From positions 1-25,098 of IMG/VR virus record IMGVR_UViG_3300005962_000003: DNA of 25,098 bases, one strand, 5' to 3'. The first letter of the stretch is position 1, and each line of letters starts with the position of its first letter. Below the pieces are notes generated by a model, which saw only the letters and a list, made by a program, of their open reading frames with translations, ran no database searches and was not told the DNA's origin. The translations under genes and the position numbers were made by a program. The DNA comes from a virus. Below are positions 1 to 8,713 of the stretch, piece after piece.

Positions 1-423
1 CTTCCCACCAGAAAGCACAATATTACCAAAATCCTTTGTTACATCGCTAGAAGAAGAATAAGTATAAACATAATCATCGCTTGTGTCCTTAATCAATACT
101 AGCGTTGGATTAGTTCCTGTTAGTGCCTTTACTCTATCCAAAGTTAAAACAGGATAATTGTAACTTCCATCATTGCTATCACTCCCCGCCGTTGATAGCC
201 ACTTGATGCTAAACCCCGTTAAGTCTTTGTAATTGTTGTAAACAGTGTTGAAGATATTTTGTAAATCATCTTTTGTGTGCCAAACCCAACCTTCGGTAGT
301 GTCCGCCAATGAAGCACGATCAATATTTCCAACAATGTCCTGTTTAAAAATAGAATGATAATATTTGCTAGTAATTTTGCCATTCCTTACAAACTTATAC
401 CTTAAATGTCCCGTTCTTATCAT
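1..423 (-). CDS. Tail/baseplate protein, N-terminal part (cut at window edge)
   Basis: The start codon at 423 is followed by 141 open codons running off the left edge, beginning MIRTGHLRYKF. The gene begins one base after the tape-measure stop, and its ribosome binding site (GGGGAGGG) is made by the last codons of the tape measure, so translation is probably coupled. Residues 89-141 match, without gaps, the protein entering at the right edge of the window: 4 differences in 53 residues and about 90% DNA identity. Being directly downstream of the tape measure suggests a distal-tail or baseplate role, as in other siphophages. That is inferred from position; I do not recognise a named family. Confidence 0.75.
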   Translation of the reverse strand, partial: MIRTGHLRYKFVRNGKITSKYYHSIFKQDIVGNIDRASLADTTEGWVWHTKDDLQNIFNTVYNNYKDLTGFSIKWLSTAGSDSNDGSYNYPVLTLDRVKALTGTNPTLVLIKDTSDDYVYTYSSSSDVTKDFGNIVLSGGK

Positions 424-424
424 C

Positions 425-3400
425 TTACCCTCCCCAAAGCCAAGCCTTGAAATTCCTGAAACCACTCAAAATTTGATTAAACACATCAAAACCACCGCTA
501 AAGTTAATATTGTTAACTACATTGTTGTTTTGGTTTACACTTGTTTGTGTCGTTGTGATATTGCTAACACTCGGATTTGTTAATATTTCCTTTAGTAACG
601 AAGAAACATCAGGAAGGTTGGAAGGTAAGAATTCGCCCGATATGTTAACTCCAATATCTTTTAAGGTTTTTAGAAAGTCGGCCCCCTTAAGTCCGCTTTC
701 CTCCAAAATCTTTGTAATTGTTTGTATGTCTTTGTAGTTCTCAACGTCAAGCCCACCTAACTCCACCACTTGCTTTAACTTGTTTATTCTCTCGTCCATC
801 AGTTTATTTATCTCTTCCTGTTGTTGTTTCTGTCTCTCTGTTATGCTATTCATTGTTTCGTAGTAGTCTATCTCCAATCGTATTGTGTCCATCCCATTCA
901 TCTTTGCTTTGTTTATCTCCTGTTGCAGGAATTTTGCTTTTTCCTGTAGTTCCAATATCGCCTTTTGCTTTTCTCCTTGTAAGTCATAAAGCCTCGTTAG
1001 GTTATCGTAATTCTTTGCCAAATCTCCTATCGCCTGTAGCCTTGTCTCATCATACTTTTCTAGCGTCCCTAAAAGTGCTTTTTGGTTTGCTATCGCATTA
1101 TTTAAGTCATTAACTTTGTTGTTTACTGCCGTTATTATATCCTTAATATCCTGTGTCACACCTGCATTATCCAGGAATAAGTCCTTTTGTTTGGATGTTA
1201 TAACATTCATTTGTTTTAGTTCGTTTACAATTCCCGCGTAAATATTCCAAGCCTCTTTGCTAGCAACAATATTAACCCCGAAAAGCCCCGTCCCAAATTG
1301 CCCTTGATTTTCCTGTAGCCATCGTAGCCAATCTTCTAACCTCCCTTTTTGCTCCGCTAACGAGTTAATACTTTCCTTTACTCTCTCTGCTTGTTTTTCT
1401 CTTTCCTCCCTAGTCATATCCGAAAGATTTTTGTTTACTACGATGATAGATTGATTAAGTTTTTCCAACCTTTCCTGTAGCCTATCTATTCCTTCCTCAA
1501 TTTCACTCCAGGAAGCCCCCTCCACTATGAATTGTTTTAATTTTTCAATTTCGCTTTTGTAATAGTTATTAACTAACTCCGCCTGCTCTCTAAATTTCTC
1601 ATTCATTGCCTTCGTTAACTCGTCCATTGCAATCTCCATGTCTTTAGTGTCATAAACTTCCCGCATTTTCTCTTTTATATCCTCAATCCTACTACTAACC
1701 TCTTCTAGCCTCGTCTTAAGTTGATTGGTGTTAGATATAACACTAACGGTTTGTTTGCTATAAAAAGAAACGATACTAGAGATATCCGAAATCATCTGTG
1801 AAAGAAGAGTAATAGCACCAACCATTGCCGAAGAGACATCACCTGTCATGAGGCCTGTTGCAAGTTCCTGAATAGAAGAGATGTAAGTTTTTAGTGCACT
1901 AGCCGTTTCGCCACTAATTGCACCTATCTTCTCAAGCCCGTTTATTACAGCATCAAAAACCTTCACAGTGTCATCAACTGCCTTCTTTACTTCCTCCAGT
2001 GTGTCTTTTAGTTTCTCGCTATCACCTTTACTTTCATTCAGTTTTGCCGTTACCTTATCCAAATCCGTTACTAATTCCGTCAAATCCACATTATCTAAAA
2101 CCGTTTGCCACTCCTCCGATGTCAATTTGTTGGTTTTTAGTTTGTCTGCTATTTCTCCAAAAGCCCCACTTAGGTTACCCACTGCCAATTGCGTTTTAAG
2201 CAGGTTATTTACTTGCTCTTGTATTTTCTTTTTGTTTTCTTCAGTTAGCGCGTTGTTTGCCTTTAGAAAGTCAACAAGTTTTTCCAAAGCCATTAGCCTT
2301 TCTTTTAGTAAGTCTAATGTGTCTTTTTCTTTTACTTTTGTTTGCTCTTTTTCATCATTGATTGATTTTATGCTTGCTAATGTAGCAGTGTTTATTTTTA
2401 TTTGCTTTTCACTATCGCTATTTATCTCCTTTATCTTTTTACCAATCTCGTTATATTCACCTTTTAGTGACACTATTTTGTTTAGTAGTTCATTAGCATT
2501 CGTAGGTGATAAGTTACTTATTATTTTTCTAAACTCATTTTCGGCTCCTACACCACCCGCAAACAATGCTTTAACAAACCCCTCTCCTACTTCGCTTCGA
2601 GTGTATTGATAAATTAGTCTTTTTGCATCACTAATTATTGCTTCTTGCTTCTTTGTTAATTTCTCAACATTCCTTGTCTCCAAAATTCCTATATTTTCCA
2701 GTGTGTTTTGGAATATCTTTGTTATGTTAGTCGCTAGATTGATAACGAAACCTAACACTTGTGACAAAACATTCATCAGTGATTTTAGTAATGGTTCCCA
2801 TCCCTTTATCACCTCTCCAACGGCGTTAAAAGCAGGTTCCAAGACATCGGCTAATTTTGTTGCTAGATTGCTAACAATATCTAAAACAGGCAAAAGTATT
2901 TTAGCAAAAGATTTTAGAATATCATTGAGTGCAATTTGTGCTCTTCCTAAACTATCCACTTTCCCCTGTGCTTCCGCCATTCCTCCATAAGTTTTAACAA
3001 GGTAATTTATCACCTCCGCATTGTCTTTACCCAATTTATTTAGGTTTTTAAGGTTAGCATCATAGCGGGTTAGCATGCTTTCGCCCGTAGCGATTTGTTT
3101 GTTAACCTGTATAAAAGCAGTTTGTAAATCCATTCCAAATGTCGCACTGACACCCGCCGCAAGTTTAGCCATCTCCTTAGCTTGCTCCGCCGTCAATCCC
3201 ATCTGCACACCCAATTTTAAAACCCCCATGATAGCATCATCATCAATTGCTGTTAATCTTGATAACGAAGAAGAAAACTCATCTAAATCCTTCGTTATTT
3301 CTTTTATCTCCTCTTTACTTTTTCCCATCGCCAACAAAGCCACCTCTAACTGCTTAATGTTTCTTTCCTTTTCCACCGCTTCCTTAATCGCTTCACCGAG

Positions 3401-3595
3401 TTTTTTAAACGCCTCCACGATTAACATTATTTTACCAAAAGCCATCACTACTGAGTTCCCGATGTTTCCTAGCCCCTCACTTACATGTTTCGTTTCTTTC
3501 GGAATACTCTTTACCCTCTTATTCACTTCGCTTATGTTTTTAATAGCATTGTCCACTTCCGCCTTAATTTCGTAAATTACTTGAATGTCACTCAT
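425..3595 (-). CDS. Tail tape measure protein
   Basis: At 1056 residues this is the longest gene in the window. It starts MSDIQVIYEIKAEV and is dominated by heptad-like helices rich in K, E and I. A hydrophobic, membrane-like stretch lies near residues 230-300 (segments such as ILLPVLDIVSNLA and VLGFVINLATNI), and predicted coiled coils cover roughly 400-560 and 640-960. This is the usual make-up of siphophage tape measure proteins, which set tail length and help DNA cross the membrane. It follows the tail tube and a small chaperone-position gene, as expected. The ribosome binding site is weak (TTAGGT), in contrast to most genes here, and a recurrent AT-rich element lies just upstream at 3634-3664. 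It ends FKAWLWGG. No peptidase or lysozyme domain was recognised. Confidence 0.9.
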   Translation of the reverse strand: MSDIQVIYEIKAEVDNAIKNISEVNKRVKSIPKETKHVSEGLGNIGNSVVMAFGKIMLIVEAFKKLGEAIKEAVEKERNIKQLEVALLAMGKSKEEIKEITKDLDEFSSSLSRLTAIDDDAIMGVLKLGVQMGLTAEQAKEMAKLAAGVSATFGMDLQTAFIQVNKQIATGESMLTRYDANLKNLNKLGKDNAEVINYLVKTYGGMAEAQGKVDSLGRAQIALNDILKSFAKILLPVLDIVSNLATKLADVLEPAFNAVGEVIKGWEPLLKSLMNVLSQVLGFVINLATNITKIFQNTLENIGILETRNVEKLTKKQEAIISDAKRLIYQYTRSEVGEGFVKALFAGGVGAENEFRKIISNLSPTNANELLNKIVSLKGEYNEIGKKIKEINSDSEKQIKINTATLASIKSINDEKEQTKVKEKDTLDLLKERLMALEKLVDFLKANNALTEENKKKIQEQVNNLLKTQLAVGNLSGAFGEIADKLKTNKLTSEEWQTVLDNVDLTELVTDLDKVTAKLNESKGDSEKLKDTLEEVKKAVDDTVKVFDAVINGLEKIGAISGETASALKTYISSIQELATGLMTGDVSSAMVGAITLLSQMISDISSIVSFYSKQTVSVISNTNQLKTRLEEVSSRIEDIKEKMREVYDTKDMEIAMDELTKAMNEKFREQAELVNNYYKSEIEKLKQFIVEGASWSEIEEGIDRLQERLEKLNQSIIVVNKNLSDMTREEREKQAERVKESINSLAEQKGRLEDWLRWLQENQGQFGTGLFGVNIVASKEAWNIYAGIVNELKQMNVITSKQKDLFLDNAGVTQDIKDIITAVNNKVNDLNNAIANQKALLGTLEKYDETRLQAIGDLAKNYDNLTRLYDLQGEKQKAILELQEKAKFLQQEINKAKMNGMDTIRLEIDYYETMNSITERQKQQQEEINKLMDERINKLKQVVELGGLDVENYKDIQTITKILEESGLKGADFLKTLKDIGVNISGEFLPSNLPDVSSLLKEILTNPSVSNITTTQTSVNQNNNVVNNINFSGGFDVFNQILSGFRNFKAWLWGG

Positions 3596-3633
3596 AACCT
3601 AATTATTTACGATTGTGTTTTAATTATTGCAAC

Positions 3634-3664
3634 ACATATACTATGTCATATATATAATGCTCAA
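3634..3664 (-). promoter_or_regulatory. Recurrent AT-rich element, copy A (candidate late promoter or operator)
   Basis: Read on the minus strand this contains TTGAGC, an AT-only stretch and GACATAGTATATGTG. The same core lies at 8714-8746 and 22386-22418, and in variant form at 19801-19830. TTGAGC and TAGTAT are spaced 15 bases apart, so it could be a promoter for the tape measure gene. The partial dyad ATATAC/ATATAT would also suit a protein-binding site. Confidence 0.5.
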
Positions 3665-3669
3665 CCGAT

Positions 3670-4230
3670 TTAATAAACCCTTAAAGCCTTCTTAAACTCT
3701 TCTAAGTCCCAAGCCCCCGCGTTGTCTACAGCCCTGTTGAAACGATAATAGTTAAGATTAATCAAAAGGATTTTTAACTCCTCAAAAGTAAACGAAAGAA
3801 TTTCTTCCAATGGCCTGTTGGAATAAAAAAAGAGTTGTGAAACAGAGTAATAAATGTTTGTCGTGAAACTATCAAAGTCAAAATTGCTTTCATTTTTGCC
3901 ACCCCCACCGATATTGTAATTCAAAATCTCTTGGTAAACCGCTTGTAGTAGTTTTAGTTTCCTATCTTTTCGCATTAATAAAAACTTTAATTTATCCCTA
4001 AACGAATAAAAAGAAAAGAACGAAGAAAAAAGTTTTTGAGTAATGTTATTAATCTTTCTAAACTCCTCTTGATTTTGTTTAATAAGAAAAGTTAAAAGGT
4101 CGCCACTAATTGTCTTGGTTTTGTTAAGGATATACAGGAGTAAATAAACCTCCCGTATACCCTTCCGTAAAATCTTAATTCGCACCCCCTCATGTTCGTA
4201 AATCTTAACCTTGTCTAAAAATGCTAGCAT
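3670..4230 (-). CDS. Unknown protein in tail-assembly-chaperone position
   Basis: A 186-residue protein between the tail tube and tape measure genes, where siphophages usually place tail assembly chaperones. Its ATG shares one base with the stop of the tail tube gene (TAATG), implying coupled translation. It is rich in K, L, I, F and Y and probably helical, with a glycine run (NIGGGGKNES) near residue 108 that may link two domains. Chaperone loci often have two frames joined by a programmed frameshift. Here only one continuous frame is present and only about 70 noncoding bases follow, so a classic second frame is absent. Function is inferred from position. Confidence 0.55.
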   Translation of the reverse strand: MLAFLDKVKIYEHEGVRIKILRKGIREVYLLLYILNKTKTISGDLLTFLIKQNQEEFRKINNITQKLFSSFFSFYSFRDKLKFLLMRKDRKLKLLQAVYQEILNYNIGGGGKNESNFDFDSFTTNIYYSVSQLFFYSNRPLEEILSFTFEELKILLINLNYYRFNRAVDNAGAWDLEEFKKALRVY

Positions 4231-4841
4231 TAAATACCAGGAGTTAGTGTGCCAATTACACCTATCACACCCTTGTTATTCGCACCATCTACACTCAAAG
4301 CTTGCACCTTTAAAGTTAATATCTGCTGGCCACTAGGATTATAACTAATCTCTAACCCACTCGCCGATACTACCTTGAATAGCAGTATAGCAGTTGGGTC
4401 TGAACCTGTCCCTAACTTCGGTGTGTTGGTTAGGTTATCAGGGTCGTAACTAGTATGATAAAGTAGTATGCTAAAAGAGTTTGTTGTTTCTGCTCCCCTA
4501 TAGGAACCCTTTAACATTTTCACACTCCCCGTTGTTGCAGTATCTGTTGGATTGATTTGGAAATACTTAACGATTTTCTCATAACTAATGTCGGCAATGG
4601 GTATTTGAATTTCCACTTTATCCACACTGTTGATTATCCTTTTTCTCATTCCCTCTTGGTCTGTTTGCAAGTCCAGTAGGTCCCTTGAAAATGTTATTTT
4701 CGCTTCGCCATTTGTGAAAATTTGCTCCCATGTTACAGTGTTTGGTATTGCGCCACCCACTGCAGTATCAACATTGGCCGCCGTCCACGCGTAAGTGCTA
4801 AAAAACACACGATACGCACCGCTTAAAACATTACTTGCCAT
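4230..4841 (-). CDS. Major tail tube protein
   Basis: A 203-residue protein starting MASNVLSGAYRVFFSTYAW. It has alternating beta-strand-like segments, for example WEQIFTNGEAKITFSRDL, then VDKVEIQIPIADISYEKI and a C-terminal half rich in T, S, G and V, as in siphophage tail tube proteins. These stack as hexameric rings to form the tail tube. It sits between the presumed tail terminator and the tape measure, and has a strong ribosome binding site (AAGGGGGTG), in keeping with a highly expressed virion protein. Family assignment rests on composition, length and position rather than on a single diagnostic motif. Confidence 0.7.
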   Translation of the reverse strand: MASNVLSGAYRVFFSTYAWTAANVDTAVGGAIPNTVTWEQIFTNGEAKITFSRDLLDLQTDQEGMRKRIINSVDKVEIQIPIADISYEKIVKYFQINPTDTATTGSVKMLKGSYRGAETTNSFSILLYHTSYDPDNLTNTPKLGTGSDPTAILLFKVVSASGLEISYNPSGQQILTLKVQALSVDGANNKGVIGVIGTLTPGI

Positions 4842-4871
4842 CTTTCACCCCCTTAAACAAAATAATAACCG

Positions 4872-5234
4872 CTAATAAAACAAATACACAATTTCAAAAT
4901 CCACCTCCAAAATTGAAATTTTAAGTTTCTCGTCTCTCGTTCTTGTGATATTAGTTATCCTAACTACCGTGAATTTGTCATCCCTTATTGCACTTAACTG
5001 CATTAAAAAATTATTAAAATCACTGAAGGAAAGAAGATTGTCCTTTACCTTTATGAATAAAGCAATATCACAATTCAGTCCCCGCCCGTCCTGAATATAC
5101 TTTTCCATATTAGACAAACTAGCCACTTGCCTATCTTGTGCATTAATAAACTCCTCAAACGGCACTAGCCTGATACCATAGCTATTTAGCAATGGTGTTA
5201 TTCTTGTTTTTATCTCCTCACTTACCCAATCCAT
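4872..5234 (-). CDS. Putative tail terminator / head-tail completion protein
   Basis: A 120-residue protein starting MDWVSEEIKTRITPLLNS. The pattern of an N-terminal helix followed by strands ending in LEVDFEIVYLFY fits small alpha/beta tail-completion proteins, which cap the tail tube and join it to the head. It lies between the HK97 gp10-like gene and the tail tube gene, the usual place for the tail terminator. The ribosome binding site is AGGGGGTG. I see no diagnostic motif, so the call is positional. Confidence 0.5.
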   Translation of the reverse strand: MDWVSEEIKTRITPLLNSYGIRLVPFEEFINAQDRQVASLSNMEKYIQDGRGLNCDIALFIKVKDNLLSFSDFNNFLMQLSAIRDDKFTVVRITNITRTRDEKLKISILEVDFEIVYLFY

Positions 5235-5244
5235 TTTACACCCC

Positions 5245-5781
5245 CTAAAGCACTTTTTTGATAATATTTTTTAAATCGTTTTTTAAAGCATTCTTTACTA
5301 ATTGTCTCGTTTTCTCCTCCACTGTTTTCTTATCCACTTTCATTAAACTCTGTTTTATCCATAATTTCGGTTTTATCTTCGTTTCGTTCTTAAGTGCAAA
5401 ATAAGGAACTATATTCTTATCCTGCTTAAGATAAAAAACATTGTTTCTTATAAACCCTCTATTAAACACATCTCTTGGTGTTTGTCTTATCACTCCCGCA
5501 CTAGTTAGATTTGGTGGTAACGGTACCCATAGCCGTTTAGCCTTCTTTGGTTTTATATCAGCCCCAAATTCCTGCGCTCTTCCGTAAACTGTTCTTGTGT
5601 AAATCTTTATTCCTTTTGTTGTTTCGTTATAGTCAAAGTCAAGCGTTCTCCTCAAAAGCCCAGTCCTCACTTTCATGTAGTTAGTAAATTCTCTTTTTGC
5701 AATATTAATTGCTTCGTTAATTATTATCCTTAACCTTGCATTTTTAAATATTTCACTAAGTTCACTTTCCAACTTATTCAT
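5245..5781 (-). CDS. HK97 gp10-like head-tail/tail component
   Basis: A 178-residue protein. An N-terminal helix is followed by MKVRTGLLRRTLDF and then YTRTVYGRAQEFGADI with KPKKAKRLWVPL. The arrangement of (R/K)TGxLR(R/N)S/T, then YgxxxEfG, then a basic strand is characteristic of the HK97 gp10 / phage Mu G-like morphogenesis family. Its members act at the head-tail junction. The start overlaps the stop of the connector gene by four bases (ATGA), showing coupled translation. The C-terminus is strongly basic (KNDLKNIIKKVL). Confidence 0.75.
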   Translation of the reverse strand: MNKLESELSEIFKNARLRIIINEAINIAKREFTNYMKVRTGLLRRTLDFDYNETTKGIKIYTRTVYGRAQEFGADIKPKKAKRLWVPLPPNLTSAGVIRQTPRDVFNRGFIRNNVFYLKQDKNIVPYFALKNETKIKPKLWIKQSLMKVDKKTVEEKTRQLVKNALKNDLKNIIKKVL

Positions 5782-6320
5782 ACACCGTAATACCCGATTT
5801 TATTCTTAATTTGGTAAATAATACTTTCTCTTTGATTATCAAAATCTTTGTAGGTGTTTCTTACTCCATCCACACTCTGCTCATTGCTCACAAGCCCCCC
5901 ATACTTCGTTTCGTAGTATTCAAGGTAAATGAGTTTCGCAATTAAAATTTTTAGATGATTGTCCATCTCCTCCTCTGTGTTATACCCTCTTTGAAAAGTT
6001 ATTCTTACCCTTCCCATTGGCCTATCTTGGAAGTATAAAACCCCTCCCATGTAAGTGTAGTCGGGGGTGCTCTCAACACCGCTTGAGTTTATCACACTGA
6101 CACTTAAAATCTGGAAATTAACATCAAAACGCTTAAAAAAGACTAGGTTTGTGTTTTTTAACAAATTATCAAATTCATAGACATAGGTAGTTAGCAATGG
6201 GTTTATGTAGTCACTTTCCAAATCTTTTAGCACTTTGTCCTTTAACGCTAGCAAATAATTGTCTTGGCTAGTGTCGGTTATGTTTAACGAAAGTTTTACA
6301 ATGTCCAAAATAGTGCTCAT
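5778..6320 (-). CDS. Head-tail connector (adaptor) protein
   Basis: A 180-residue protein starting MSTILDIVKLSLNITDTSQDNYLLAL. This N-terminal helix pair resembles gp6-like head-tail connectors, where a short helical region precedes strand segments (VNFQILSVSVI, GGVLYFQDRP, GRVRITFQRGY) and a second helical region with LIYLEYYETKYGG. Such adaptors form a ring under the portal. It is the first gene after a terminator that follows the capsid accessory gene, so it may need read-through or its own promoter, which I could not identify. Confidence 0.65.
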   Translation of the reverse strand: MSTILDIVKLSLNITDTSQDNYLLALKDKVLKDLESDYINPLLTTYVYEFDNLLKNTNLVFFKRFDVNFQILSVSVINSSGVESTPDYTYMGGVLYFQDRPMGRVRITFQRGYNTEEEMDNHLKILIAKLIYLEYYETKYGGLVSNEQSVDGVRNTYKDFDNQRESIIYQIKNKIGYYGV

Positions 6321-6331
6321 ACCGCCCTCTC

Positions 6332-6360
6332 AAAAAAAGAGGGAGGAAAAACTCCTCCCT
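6332..6360 (-). terminator. Rho-independent terminator after the capsid block
   Basis: On the minus strand the stem AGGGAGGA pairs with TCCTCCCT (6353-6360 with 6340-6347) around a 5-base loop, followed by seven T residues. It lies immediately after the stop of the 60-residue gene, between the capsid genes and the connector and tail genes. Confidence 0.85.
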
Positions 6361-6543
6361 TTATTTTTTCTTTTCCTTTTCTTTTATTTTCTCTTCCTGG
6401 TTAATCACATCTGTTGTATTTACTACTATCAGGGTGACGATGTTTTTTAGTTTCTCATAATCATCTACGCTAATATCCACTTCTTCATCAGCCTGCACTA
6501 ACTTATTATCATACCAAAAACTCGCCAACGCTTTAACCTTCAT
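6361..6543 (-). CDS. Small capsid-associated accessory protein
   Basis: A 60-residue protein starting MKVKALASFWYDNKLVQADE. The pattern of a short strand, a charged turn and DYEKL matches small proteins of unknown role that commonly follow the major capsid gene in HK97-type phages (the K-A-L-x-S-F-x-Y/x-x-G-x-x-V-x-x-G-E-E-V motif). The C-terminus is a run of lysines and glutamates (KIKEKEKKK). It lies 12 bases after the capsid gene and directly before a terminator, so it is probably co-expressed with capsid. Confidence 0.6.
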   Translation of the reverse strand: MKVKALASFWYDNKLVQADEEVDISVDDYEKLKNIVTLIVVNTTDVINQEEKIKEKEKKK

Positions 6544-6554
6544 ACTATACCCCC

Positions 6555-7628
6555 CTAAACAGCAGCAGCAGCACTTACTATTCTAGCAAACGCTTTCGTT
6601 ATTATATTACCGACACTGTGCAGTCTCGTCGCTTTTATCGTGATTAAGTCCTTCGCAAAATTAAAGTCTTTACTTATCTCTACAGTTATTTCCTGTCCTA
6701 CTCCTCTTAAGTGTCCCTTAAAGTTACCAACGATAACATAGGGTAAGCTAGCACCATTGGTGTAGTTTGGCATAACCTCCGAAAAGAAAACCCTATAGCC
6801 CAAAACAGTTGGTGGATTAAGCCCCACCGTTGCATCAATCACATAGCCGTTTGTCGTGGATGTTATTTTCTTTTGTTTTTGGAGTAGGTTAAAAAACACA
6901 ACGCTATTCATTATCAAAACAACATCGCTCGTTTGGTAGTCACTATTCACTAGTCCAATAGCCTTTATTATTTGCTCCGAATCTATCCAACCGTAGCCCG
7001 TCTGTCCAGCAGCCCCAATCAGTGCAGGAACGCTTGAATTGTATCCAATACCATTAAACGGTCCCGTTCCAAGTAACGCCTGTCTGTCCTCCTCTTTTGC
7101 CATGTCCCTGGCAATGAGTTCGGATACATAGTTGGCAAGTTGTATTTCGCTCCATTGTAGCATTTCCCTTGAGATGTTCACCAACGCGGCTTGTTTCTTT
7201 GCCGTTAGTGTTAAGCCGTTAGCAAAAATGTTATTACTTTCAGGTATCTCTATGCCCTCGTCCGGATAATACACATTTACACTACCCGCAACTGGAACCT
7301 TCATCGTTTTACTGCTCATAGGAATGTTTTTAGATAGTTTGCCAACAACCCCGTAATTGTTTATCATATCTTGCACTTCTGTGTAAATTTCAATAGGTAA
7401 GGTATATTCGGCTCCCGTAGAACCTGTCGTAACTGCTTTTTTTATGTAGTTTCCAAACTCCTTTTTTGCCTTTTCTCTTGTTGCTTCAGGTGTTGTTATC
7501 GCTAGTGTCTTTATTTTTGTTATCTCTTCAGTAACGCTACCTAGTTGCTTCTCTATCTCATCAATTTTTTCTGTTTTTGCTTTTATTTCTTCTGTCAAAT
7601 TCTCTAATTCTTTTAAAACTTCTTCCAT
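6555..7628 (-). CDS. Major capsid protein, HK97 fold
   Basis: I chose the ATG at 7628 (MEEVLKELENLTEE, 357 residues) because GGGGAGGTGG precedes it; an upstream in-frame TTG at 7643 would lie across that site. Residues 1-45 form a charged coiled coil, the delta or scaffolding-like domain normally removed by the prohead protease. The HK97-type core follows: EYTLPIEIYTEVQDMI, a P-loop-like E-loop region with MKVPVAGSVNVYYPDEG, EDRQALLGTGPFNGIGY, and a C-terminal ITIKATRLHSVGNI. The order portal, protease, capsid supports the call. It ends in alanines (IVSAAAAV). Confidence 0.92.
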   Translation of the reverse strand: MEEVLKELENLTEEIKAKTEKIDEIEKQLGSVTEEITKIKTLAITTPEATREKAKKEFGNYIKKAVTTGSTGAEYTLPIEIYTEVQDMINNYGVVGKLSKNIPMSSKTMKVPVAGSVNVYYPDEGIEIPESNNIFANGLTLTAKKQAALVNISREMLQWSEIQLANYVSELIARDMAKEEDRQALLGTGPFNGIGYNSSVPALIGAAGQTGYGWIDSEQIIKAIGLVNSDYQTSDVVLIMNSVVFFNLLQKQKKITSTTNGYVIDATVGLNPPTVLGYRVFFSEVMPNYTNGASLPYVIVGNFKGHLRGVGQEITVEISKDFNFAKDLITIKATRLHSVGNIITKAFARIVSAAAAV

Positions 7629-7668
7629 TCTCCACCTCCCCAAAAATTATGTTTTTGTTTTATTGTCT

Positions 7669-7693
7669 CGTTTTAACCATCACGGCTAAAACG
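7669..7693 (-). other. Stem-loop in the leader of the capsid gene
   Basis: CGTTTTAGCC and GGTTAAAACG can pair around the loop GTGAT, with one G-T pair. The hairpin is about 40 bases upstream of the capsid start and is not followed by a T run, so it does not look like a terminator. It could stabilise or control the abundant capsid mRNA, or bind a regulator. Confidence 0.5.
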
Positions 7694-7714
7694 GAATATT
7701 CTTATTATTTATGA

Positions 7715-8668
7715 TTACTGTAACTTTTTTCGCAATTCTTTTATCCTTTCTAAAATTCTTTTCTCTTTATCTTCATTATTACCCTCATTTTTCCTATTCG
7801 CTTCTCTTATCCTATCATAAATGTGTTGTAGTTTCCTTATGTTTTCCTCCGATATCGCGTTTTGTAGTTTTATTGCTTTTGCATTTAACCTATCTTCTAA
7901 ATACCGTAATATTACCGCCTCGGGGTTCGCGGGGATTGAAACAATAGAAACCTCCAAAAGTTCCACGCTTTCGTAAACAACACCTTTTCCGTTATCGTTC
8001 GGTTTGTGCTCCAAAGGTAAGAAGCCGATTGAAAGAGTGTTTAGAAAACCTTCCGCTACCAATTCCTTAACTTCCTGTGCAAAATAGGTATTGGCAAATT
8101 GAATTTTAACAATTAAACTATCACCTGTTTTGACGATATCTATCGTTTTACCAACCACCTTATTTGTATCGTGATTAAAAAGAACAATAGGGTTTTTGAG
8201 ATAATTGTTAGTTTGAATACCCGCTATTTTGATAACATCCCCCATCCTATCCGTTATTTCCTTACTCGCTATAGCAGTAAAGGTATTATCCTGTTGTTTA
8301 GTTATGTTAACTTTAAACTCCTTACCTTCTTTTTTATCTATTTCGTCTAACAATTTGCCCGCCGCATTGAAGATGTCTTCGTCTTTCTGTTGCCCCGCTC
8401 GTTGCCTTATTGCAATTAACCCCTGCCTGTCCACATTGCTAAAATCGCTTGTAAAAATATACTTCCATTTTGCTTTAGTCTCGTCATTTTCAATCTCGCT
8501 ATCGTAACCAAGATGCCACTTTGCATAAGCGCCCCACCCGTTATCATCAATATATCTATTCTCCTCCTCCGTCGTTGGTGGTACCCAATTTTGCGTAACT
8601 TTGTATTTCCCTTTACCGATTAGCTCTCTAGCAAACTCAAAGCCTTTATCGTTTAACTTATTAGCCAT
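7715..8668 (-). CDS. Prohead maturation protease (HK97 U35/S78-type) with N-terminal extension
   Basis: A 317-residue protein. Residues 125-260 hold the protease: ITDRMGDVI, then LFNHDTNKVVGK with the likely catalytic His166, then GFLNTLSIGFLPLE with the likely nucleophile Ser213, and LLEVSIVSIPANPEA. This enzyme cleaves capsid and scaffold in the prohead. Residues 1-110 are an extra domain (WGAYAKWHLGYDSE, ETKAKWKYIFTSDF, LIAIRQRAGQQ) seen in some phage protease fusions; I do not know its role. The tail after 260 is highly charged and helical, possibly a self-encoded scaffold. The ribosome binding site AAGGGGGTG matches the tail tube gene, and a recurrent AT-rich element lies upstream. Confidence 0.88.
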   Translation of the reverse strand: MANKLNDKGFEFARELIGKGKYKVTQNWVPPTTEEENRYIDDNGWGAYAKWHLGYDSEIENDETKAKWKYIFTSDFSNVDRQGLIAIRQRAGQQKDEDIFNAAGKLLDEIDKKEGKEFKVNITKQQDNTFTAIASKEITDRMGDVIKIAGIQTNNYLKNPIVLFNHDTNKVVGKTIDIVKTGDSLIVKIQFANTYFAQEVKELVAEGFLNTLSIGFLPLEHKPNDNGKGVVYESVELLEVSIVSIPANPEAVILRYLEDRLNAKAIKLQNAISEENIRKLQHIYDRIREANRKNEGNNEDKEKRILERIKELRKKLQ

Positions 8669-8713
8669 TTTTCACCCCCTTAAAAGAATAATAAACGATT
8701 TATGTTAGCAAAT

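Noticed and set aside
718-3575. Several plus-strand open frames opposite the tape measure gene (for example 1968-2609 and 3075-3575)
   Set aside because: They are mirror images of a long, biased minus-strand gene, rich in S, L and F, with no binding sites and no recognisable domain.
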